In this document: positions 27,214-32,427 of the stretch, one piece after another | Layout: each line of letters opens with the position of its first letter | Numbering within the stretch: the first letter of the stretch is position 1 | Assembly (NCBI RefSeq): GCF_003336425.1 | Contig: NZ_QEIO01000056.1 | Location: forward strand, 1-32,427 | Length of the DNA stretch: 32,427 nt | Reading direction: 5' to 3' | Origin: Marinitenerispora sediminis | GTDB taxonomy: Bacteria > Actinomycetota > Actinomycetes > Streptosporangiales > Streptosporangiaceae | The notes under the pieces: generated by a model | The model's database searches: none | The model's input: only the letters and a program-made list of their open reading frames with translations | What the model was told of the DNA's origin: nothing | Translations under genes and position numbers: made by a program

Positions 27214-27639
27214 CGGCGGTCTTCGATACCTCCTCGCGAGAGTCTCGCGGCTCGGGCGGGCGGCGACGGCGCGCCCGGATGTGGGGTCATGGGATCAGCG
27301 GGCTCGCGCCTCGTGGAGCGGCAGCGGTGCGGCCGCCGTCGTCCGGCGGCCGCGGCCACCCCATGGGACGCGCGTACCCGTGGTGCGGTTGGCGGGAATC
27401 CGGGGCGGAGCCGGTGAACTGCGTCACCGCTTCGCGGCGGCGGCCGAGCGGTCCGGCGCCGAAGCGCCGCCCGCCGCCGGCGGACGCCGCCGCATCGTTT
27501 CCGCAGGTCATGCCGCCCCCCATGCTAGGTCGTGCCGGGCGGGCGCCCGTCCACCGGCCGCCCCCGTGTGTCACCGCTACCCGTTCTCGGCGCGGGTGCC
27601 CGCGGGCGGGGACCCGCCGCCGCGCCGTTCGTGGCGGGC
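27214..27639. other. Intergenic region between the exporter and response regulator
   Basis: This 426-nt stretch contains the exporter's GAGGAGG, the 6-bp inverted repeat CGCGAG-AGT-CTCGCG at 27235-27249, and a minus-strand TAGCAT at about 27521-27526 as a -10 candidate. A 74-codon minus-strand open frame (27287-27511) begins 10 nt after that box. It has weaker third-position bias than its neighbours and is not annotated as a gene. Confidence 0.4.
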
Positions 27640-28320
27640 TCAGTCGCCCTCGCCCGGGCGGATGACCCCGGTCTCGTAGGCGTAGACCACCGCCTGCACC
27701 CGGTCGCGCAGCCCCAGCTTGGTGAGCACGTTGCCCACGTGCGTCTTGACGGTGGTCTCGCTGACCACCAGTTCCCGGGCGATCTCGGCGTTGGACAGCC
27801 CGCGCCCGAGCAGCCGGAGCACCTCGCGCTCCCGCTCGGTGAGGCGGTGCAGCAGGGGCGGCGGCGCCTCGCGGGTGCTGGGCAGCTTGTCGGCGAAGCG
27901 GTCCAGCAGCCGCCGGGTCACCGCGGGGGCCACGATCGCCGCTCCGTCGGCCACCACGCGGATGGCCGCCACGAGTTCGTCCGGCGGGACGTCCTTGAGC
28001 AGGAAGCCGCTCGCTCCCGCGCGCAGCGCCTCCACCACGTACTCGTCCAGGTCGAAGGTGGTGAGCACCAGCACCCGGACCTCCTGGCCCGCGCCCCGCG
28101 CCCACGCCAGGATCTCGCGGGTGGCGTCGATGCCGTCCTTGACCGGCATCCGGATGTCCATCAGCACCACGTCGGGCAGCAGGCGCCGGGTCGCGGCGAG
28201 CGCGTCGTGGCCGTTGGCGGCCTCACCGACGACGGACACCTCGGACTCCGACTCCAGGATGAGCCGGAACCCGGTGCGCAGCAGCGGCTGGTCGTCGACC
28301 AGCAGGACGCGGATGGACAT
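27640..28320 (-). CDS. NarL/LuxR-family response regulator
   Basis: This 226-residue two-component regulator is activated by phosphorylation and binds DNA. The receiver domain (1-120) has acidic Asp9/Asp10, phospho-acceptor Asp55 in VLMDIRMP, Thr86/Thr87 and Lys109. The LuxR-type helix-turn-helix is at about 160-220 (LTEREREVLRLLGRGLSN, then TTVKTHVGNVLTKLGL). The ATG at 28320 gives the normal N-terminus MSIRVLLVDDQ. A GTG at 28380 would overlap the kinase stop as GTGA and add 20 residues of low-complexity sequence; neither start has a clear ribosome-binding site. It lies downstream of its probable partner kinase. Targets are unknown, and the ThrE-like exporter gene is next on the same strand. 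Confidence 0.94.
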   Translation of the reverse strand: MSIRVLLVDDQPLLRTGFRLILESESEVSVVGEAANGHDALAATRRLLPDVVLMDIRMPVKDGIDATREILAWARGAGQEVRVLVLTTFDLDEYVVEALRAGASGFLLKDVPPDELVAAIRVVADGAAIVAPAVTRRLLDRFADKLPSTREAPPPLLHRLTEREREVLRLLGRGLSNAEIARELVVSETTVKTHVGNVLTKLGLRDRVQAVVYAYETGVIRPGEGD

Positions 28321-28376
28321 GCCGTAATTGTCGCCGACCGGCGGAGCCGCGGCGAACGGTGCGCCGCCGCCGTGCG

Positions 28377-29633
28377 TCACCGCGCCGCCGCCGTCTCGGG
28401 GCGCTCGGCGCCGGAGCGGTTCTCGGGCACCCGGGCGCGCACGGAGAACCCCCCGCCGGGCCGCGGGCCGGCCTCCAGGTCGCCGCCGAACAGCGACACC
28501 CGCTCCCGCATGCCCAGCAGTCCGTGCCCGGGCTCGTCACCGCCGCGCGCGCCGCCGGGCGGCCCCGCGCCGTCGTCCTCGACACGGACCGACACCGCGC
28601 CCGGCTCGAAGCGGAGCGCGACCTCCGCCGCCGCGTCCGGCCCCGCGTGCTTGAGCACGTTGGTCAGCGATTCCTGCACCACGCGGTACAGCGTCAGCTC
28701 CAGCCCGGGCGGCAGCGCGCGGGCCACGCCTTCCGTGCGCAGCGCGACCGCCAGCCCGGTCTCCCGCACCTGGGCCAGCAGGTCGGGGATGTCGGCGAGC
28801 CCCGGCTGGGGGCCGCGGTCGGCGTCCGCCGAGGCCGACGTGCGCAGGACCCCCACGATCCTGCGCATCTCCGACAGCGCCTGCCGGCCGGTCTCCTCGA
28901 TGTCCTCCAGGGCCTGGCGCGCCCGGTCCGGCGACCGGGCGATGACCCGCCGGCCGGCCGTGGCCTGCACGGTCATCACGCTCACGTGGTGCGCGACGAC
29001 GTCGTGGAGCTCGCGGGCGATCCGGGAGCGCTCCTCCGCCAGCACCGCGCGGGCGTGCGCGTCGCGGGCGTGCTCCAGCCGGGTCGCCCGCGCCTGGAGT
29101 TCGGTGAGGTGCGCCGCCCGCAGCCGGCCGAGCCGGCCGAGCCACCACGCGCCCGCGATCCAGCTCAGGTAGAACACCACGTCCCACCAGCCGGTCCGCA
29201 TCTCGTTGAACGGCGAGGCCACGGTGGTGGCGACGTTGACGGCGGTACCGCAGCCCAGGCCGGCCAGCGAGCGGCGCAGCGGCAGGTGCCGGCCGCCGGA
29301 GTAGACGGCCACGGCCGCGCCGATCGACACCACGCCCTGGACGAACACCCCGATATGGTCGGCGGCCAGGCCGGCCAGGGGCAGCAGCACGAACACGGTC
29401 CCCGGGAAGCGGCGCCGGGCGAGCAGCAGCAGGGCGAGGCCCACCCCGGCGACCTGCCCGGCGAGGTCGTGCTCCCAGCGCCACATGGGCGTGTGCGCCT
29501 TGACCGAGACCATGGTGAAGTTGAGCCCGGACAGCAGCACGACGATCAGCGCGTCGGTGAGCACCGCGCGGTAGGGCACCCGCGCCCAGCCGTCGCGGAC
29601 AGCGGAGCGGGAATCCGGTCCAGACTCCGTCAC
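28377..29633 (-). CDS. Sensor histidine kinase, DesK/NarX-type (HisKA_3)
   Basis: This 418-residue membrane sensor kinase has four or five N-terminal helices (about residues 24-165) with very short outside loops, suggesting a signal sensed within or at the membrane. A coiled coil (about 168-200) leads to the HisKA_3 box EERSRIARELHDVVAHHVSVM, with phospho-acceptor His210. The ATP-binding domain has Asn325 (ESLTNVLKHA), DDGAG at about 353-357 and GHGLLGMRERV. The longer frame upstream runs into the neighbouring nuclease gene. The GTG at 29633 is chosen because a TAGCGT box ends exactly 7 nt before it. It pairs with the downstream response regulator. Confidence 0.93.
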   Translation of the reverse strand: MTESGPDSRSAVRDGWARVPYRAVLTDALIVVLLSGLNFTMVSVKAHTPMWRWEHDLAGQVAGVGLALLLLARRRFPGTVFVLLPLAGLAADHIGVFVQGVVSIGAAVAVYSGGRHLPLRRSLAGLGCGTAVNVATTVASPFNEMRTGWWDVVFYLSWIAGAWWLGRLGRLRAAHLTELQARATRLEHARDAHARAVLAEERSRIARELHDVVAHHVSVMTVQATAGRRVIARSPDRARQALEDIEETGRQALSEMRRIVGVLRTSASADADRGPQPGLADIPDLLAQVRETGLAVALRTEGVARALPPGLELTLYRVVQESLTNVLKHAGPDAAAEVALRFEPGAVSVRVEDDGAGPPGGARGGDEPGHGLLGMRERVSLFGGDLEAGPRPGGGFSVRARVPENRSGAERPETAAAR

Positions 29634-29640
29634 GACCACC

Positions 29641-29646
29641 ACGCTA
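29641..29646 (-). promoter_or_regulatory. Candidate -10 box of the histidine kinase operon (leaderless)
   Basis: The minus strand reads TAGCGT, 7 nt, then the GTG at 29633. Two further in-frame GTG codons lie within that spacer and would be too close to the box. Confidence 0.5.
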
Positions 29647-29739
29647 GAACCGGTTCCGGCCGCGCGTGCCCTTCTCGGGGGTGATCCCGCCTCCTTCGCC
29701 GGGATGACGCGGGCGGGGTCCGGCCGGCGGGCCCGGCGC

Positions 29740-30555
29740 CTACCCCGCCGGGACGGGCAGCGGCGGCGGAGTGCCGCCGAACTCGGGGCAGAGCTCGCGG
29801 TGGTCGCACCAGTCGCACAGTCTGCTGCGGCGCGGCGACCACTCCCCGGACCGGGACGCATCCTCGATGGCGCGCCAGATGGCGTCGATCTCGGCCTCGA
29901 CGGCCAGCAGCTCCTGCTCGGTGGGCTCGTACCAGCGCACCCCGCCGTCGCCGAGGTACATGAGCTGCAGCCGGGTGGGGACCTCCCCCATCTCCCGCCA
30001 GATCATCACGGCGTAGCAGAAGATCTGGAACCGGGCCTTGTCCTCGAAGCGGGGGGCCGGCGTCCGCCCGGTCTTGTAGTCGACGATGCGGATCTGGCCC
30101 GTGGGCGCGATGTCCAGCCGGTCGAGGTAGCCGCGCAGCCGCAGCCCCGACTCCAGCGTGACCTCCAGCCGGAGCTCCCGGTCGCGGGGCTCCAGCAGGT
30201 CCGGGCGCTCCATCTCGAAGTAGCGCCGGACGAGGTCGCGGGCGGCGTCCAGCCAGCGGGCCTCCTCGGCCTCGTCGGAGAACAGGTCCGCCACCTCGGG
30301 ACGCTTGTCGCGCAGCTGCCGCCACTGCGGTTCCAGCAGGGCCAGCGCCGACCGCGCTGTCCGGGTCTCGGCGGGGAGCTCGAACAGCCGCTCCAGTACC
30401 GCGTGCACCAGGGTGCCGCGGACGGCGGCCGCGCTCGGGCGCTCCGGCAGCCGGTCGATGACGCGGAAGCGGAACAGCAGCGGGCACTGGAGGAAGTCGG
30501 TGGCCCGCGACGGCGACAGCGCCCGGGCGAGGGGGACGAAGTGCGGGGAGTCCAT
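29740..30555 (-). CDS. RecB/Cas4-like PD-(D/E)XK nuclease with iron-sulfur cysteines
   Basis: This 271-residue single-domain nuclease belongs to the RecB family. The core motifs are His51 (GTLVHAVLERLF), Asp145 (GYLDRLD) and Asp159-x-Lys161 (VDYKTG), followed by a QIFCYAVMIW helix. Cys24 at the N-terminus and Cys247, Cys250 and Cys256 at the C-terminus form the split four-cysteine pattern that holds a 4Fe-4S cluster in Cas4 and AddB. The ATG at 30555 is supported by a TAGGCT box 8 nt upstream and by the conserved SPSRATDFLQCPLLFRF; a longer frame would overlap the divergent protease. No CRISPR genes are nearby, so a role in DNA repair is more likely. Mycobacterial Rv2119 is a probable counterpart. 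Confidence 0.92.
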   Translation of the reverse strand: MDSPHFVPLARALSPSRATDFLQCPLLFRFRVIDRLPERPSAAAVRGTLVHAVLERLFELPAETRTARSALALLEPQWRQLRDKRPEVADLFSDEAEEARWLDAARDLVRRYFEMERPDLLEPRDRELRLEVTLESGLRLRGYLDRLDIAPTGQIRIVDYKTGRTPAPRFEDKARFQIFCYAVMIWREMGEVPTRLQLMYLGDGGVRWYEPTEQELLAVEAEIDAIWRAIEDASRSGEWSPRRSRLCDWCDHRELCPEFGGTPPPLPVPAG

Positions 30556-30563
30556 GGACGCAC

Positions 30564-30569
30564 AGCCTA
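30564..30569 (-). promoter_or_regulatory. Candidate -10 box of the RecB-like nuclease (leaderless)
   Basis: The minus strand reads TAGGCT, then 8 nt, then the ATG at 30555. It faces away from the similar box of the divergent protease gene about 90 nt to the right. Confidence 0.5.
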
Positions 30570-30658
30570 CGCGCGCCCGCGCCGGGGGGTCGGCCCCGTC
30601 CACAGGCGTCCGGGCCGGCGGCGCGGCACGGCGGGTCCCGCCGCCGTCCGCGACCACG

Positions 30659-30664
30659 TAGCCT
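30659..30664 (+). promoter_or_regulatory. Candidate -10 box of the site-2 protease (leaderless)
   Basis: TAGCCT is followed by 6 nt and the GTG at 30671. No ribosome-binding site is present in the gap. Confidence 0.5.
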
Positions 30665-30670
30665 GGCGAT

Positions 30671-31816
30671 GTGAGCCAACATGACAGCGGAAACCCGTCA
30701 GCGCGGCCGCGGCGGCGGTCCGGCCTCCTGATGGGGCGGCCCTTCGGGATCCCGGTGTACGTCTCCCCGTCCTGGCTGGTCATCGCGGCGATCATCACGG
30801 TGCTGTACGAGCCCGTTGTCGAGGGGGCGCTGGCGCTGGGCCCGCTCTCCTACCTGGTGGCGTTCGTCTTCGCGGTGCTGCTGTACGCGTCGGTGCTGGT
30901 CCACGAGCTGGCGCACTCGGTCGTGGCGCGGATGTACGGGCTGCCGGTGCGCCGCATCACCCTGTACATGCTCGGCGGCGTCTCCGAGATCGAGCGGGAG
31001 GCGCCCACCCCGGGCCGGGAGTTCTGGGTCGCCTTCTCCGGTCCGCTGCTGTCGCTCGTGCTGGCGGTCGCGGGGTTCGTGGGCTACCAGTTCGTGCAGC
31101 CGGCCAGCATCCTCGGCGTGCTGGTCTGGCAGCTGTGGGTGGCCAACCTGCTCGTCGGCGTGTTCAACCTGCTGCCCGGTCTGCCGCTGGACGGCGGCCG
31201 GCTGCTGCGGGCGCTGGTGTGGGCCCTCACCCGCCGGCCGGGGATCGGGACCGCGGTGGCGGCGTGGGTCGGCCGCGCGCTCGCGGTGCTGGTCGTCCTG
31301 CTGCCGTTCGCGTCGGCGTGGCTGGGCGCCACCTCGCTCAGCCTGTTCGCCGTGCTGTGGGCGGTGCTGCTCGGGTCGTTCATCTGGATGGGGGCCGGCT
31401 CCTCGCTGCGGGCCTCCCGGTTCCGGGAGCGGCTGCCGCGGCTGCGCGGCCGGGTACTGGCCCGGCGGCCGGTGGCGGTGCCGTCCGACACGTCGCTCGC
31501 CGAGGCGCAGCGCCGCATGGCGGAGGGCGAGGCGGGCGCCATCATCGTGGTGGACTCCGCCGGGACGCCCACCTCGATCGTCAGCGACACCGCGGCCTCC
31601 GCCGTCCCGGAGCCGCGCCGGCCCTGGGTGCCGGTGTCCAGCGTCGCCCGGGCCATCACCCCCGACATCATGATCCCGGCCGACCTGTCCGGCGAGGAGC
31701 TGCTGGAGGCGCTGCGCGGCCGCCCGGTGCCGGAGTACCTGCTGGTGGAGACCGACGGCTCGGTCTACGGCGTGCTGCGCGCCGCCGACGTCAACGCCGC
31801 CTTCGCCGACGTGTGA
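30671..31816 (+). CDS. Site-2 protease family zinc metalloprotease with C-terminal CBS-like region
   Basis: This 381-residue intramembrane protease belongs to the S2P/M50 group, which cleaves membrane-bound regulators within the bilayer. The zinc motif HELAH is at 78-82, and the third ligand Asp174 lies in FNLLPGLPLDGGR. Six or so helices span about 33-245, and the soluble C-terminus (about 265-381) resembles a CBS-domain pair (VPSDTSLAEAQRRMAEGEAGAI and, later, YLLVETDGSVYGVLRAADV). This architecture matches the Rip3-like branch. The GTG at 30671 has a leaderless -10 box. In many actinomycetes this gene precedes a tRNA methyltransferase (trmI) and the proteasome ATPase gene. Neither follows here within the window. 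Confidence 0.95.
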   Translation: MSQHDSGNPSARPRRRSGLLMGRPFGIPVYVSPSWLVIAAIITVLYEPVVEGALALGPLSYLVAFVFAVLLYASVLVHELAHSVVARMYGLPVRRITLYMLGGVSEIEREAPTPGREFWVAFSGPLLSLVLAVAGFVGYQFVQPASILGVLVWQLWVANLLVGVFNLLPGLPLDGGRLLRALVWALTRRPGIGTAVAAWVGRALAVLVVLLPFASAWLGATSLSLFAVLWAVLLGSFIWMGAGSSLRASRFRERLPRLRGRVLARRPVAVPSDTSLAEAQRRMAEGEAGAIIVVDSAGTPTSIVSDTAASAVPEPRRPWVPVSSVARAITPDIMIPADLSGEELLEALRGRPVPEYLLVETDGSVYGVLRAADVNAAFADV

Positions 31817-31822
31817 GCGGCG

Positions 31823-31840
31823 CCGGGGCCCCCGCCCCGG
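31823..31840 (+). terminator. Hairpin terminator after the site-2 protease
   Basis: A 7-bp perfect stem (CCGGGGC/GCCCCGG) with loop CCCC begins 6 nt after the stop codon. Confidence 0.55.
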
Positions 31841-32427
31841 GCCGTTGACGGGGAGCGGGGCTGGGGCGTCGCCGTCGGCGGCCCCGGAGCGTTCACGGTG
31901 CGCGCGCCACGGTGGCGCAGGCCCGGCCGGTGCCGCGACGTCCGGACGGCCGCCTGCGTCCCCTGGCGCAGCGGTGGCGCCCGTCGGCGCGGACTCCGTC
32001 TCTCAGCCGAGGACCGGGAGACGACCACGCTCCCCGGGCCGGCCACGGCCTCCGGGGTAGCGGGGCGGGGCCGGGGACAGGGCCCGGCACGCTCGCTGGT
32101 GGCGAGGCGGCCGCAGGTCCGCGATCGCGTCCCGGCACCACGGGGGCCGCGGTCCCGCGGACCGGTGCGGCTCGGCGGGCAGCCGCGGCCCCGCTCGCGC
32201 CGGTGCCGCGTCGAAGCCAGGACGAGGAGGCCGTCGCCCAGCTGGACGCGGAACGCGTGCGAAGGGGCGCCGGGGCCCCGGTCCTCGGCGCGCTTCGCCG
32301 TGGAAGCCCGCGCTGCGGCCGACCCCCGCCGACGAGCCGGGTACGGCCCGGACGCGATCGCGGACCTGCGGCCGCCTCGCCACCAGCGAGCGTGCCGGGC
32401 CCTGTCCCCGGCCCCGCCCCGCTACCC
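31841..32427. other. Right-edge non-coding stretch
   Basis: Nearly 590 nt hold no recognisable gene. Open frames on both strands (such as 32003-32383 on the minus strand) translate to Arg/Pro-rich sequence and run through both arms of the inverted repeat. A short in-frame stretch at about 32217-32262 reads like a charged helix (EEAVAQLDAERVRR) and may be a decayed gene fragment. The expected trmI gene is absent. Confidence 0.5.
32055..32427. repeat. Perfect 78-bp inverted repeat reaching the window edge
   Basis: Positions 32055-32132 are the exact reverse complement of 32350-32427, with 217 nt between the arms. I checked the match base by base; it breaks at 32133/32349. The right arm ends on the last base of the window, so the true repeat may be longer. 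It could be a pair of transposon-like ends, a structural element, or an assembly effect at a contig end. Confidence 0.9.

Noticed and set aside
29740-30555. Cas4 of a CRISPR system
   Set aside because: The protein is Cas4-like, but no repeat array or other cas gene is present and the neighbourhood is a housekeeping one.
32003-32383. 126-codon minus-strand open frame in the right-edge region
   Set aside because: It runs through both arms of the inverted repeat, is Arg/Pro-rich and shows no domain, so it is probably not a gene.
32055-32427. Linear-chromosome telomere
   Set aside because: A terminal location is tempting, but the palindrome has a 217-nt centre, lacks the dense set of small palindromes expected of actinomycete telomeres, and lies next to core genes.

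Overview
The window is very GC-rich DNA (most third codon positions are G or C) with GTG and TTG starts, mycothiol ligase mshC, cobalamin-dependent metH and TANNNT boxes just upstream of start codons. This points to an actinomycete, most likely Streptosporangiales/Nocardiopsaceae-like. That assignment is inferred from gene content and composition, not from a marker gene. No rRNA, tRNA, CRISPR array, phage gene or recognisable transposase was seen.

Region by region. Positions 1-1675 hold an aldo/keto reductase (minus strand) and non-coding flanks. Positions 1676-5673 hold uppP with an unusual repeat tail, a small membrane protein, and a three-gene set of unknown function widely conserved in Actinobacteria: a histidine-phosphatase-fold phosphomutase-like protein, a DUF3090 protein with a C-terminal Cys/His knuckle, and a PI3/4-kinase-like SCO1521-family protein. 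Positions 5850-8348 hold a P-type ATPase of CtpE type (minus). Positions 8720-10829 hold a small membrane protein, mshC and a protein resembling an ABATE domain without its zinc finger. A PAC2 protein (10894-11739, minus) diverges from metH and a HAD phosphatase (12243-16411). Positions 16776-25677 hold a peptide/nickel-type ABC importer: two paralogous lipoprotein binding proteins, a small membrane protein, DppC- and DppB-like permeases and a fused double ATPase. Positions 25780-30555 are minus strand: a ThrE-type exporter, a NarL/DesK-type two-component pair and a RecB/Cas4-like iron-sulfur nuclease. The nuclease is divergent from a site-2 protease with a CBS-like tail (30671-31816). The last 600 bases are non-coding and contain a perfect 78-bp inverted repeat whose right arm runs into the window edge.

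How it fits together. The uppP, phosphatase, DUF3090, kinase-like, mshC, PAC2 and metH order, with the RecB-like nuclease further on, matches from memory the mycobacterial Rv2136c-Rv2119 neighbourhood. The ATPase, importer, exporter and two-component genes look like lineage-specific insertions into it. Many transcription units seem to start leaderless, and GC-rich hairpins close most of them. The main points for a second look are the terminal inverted repeat, the three-gene set, a possible leader ORF and hairpin coupling the second binding protein to dppB, the duplicated binding proteins with an 89-nt identical tract, and the repeat tail on UppP.
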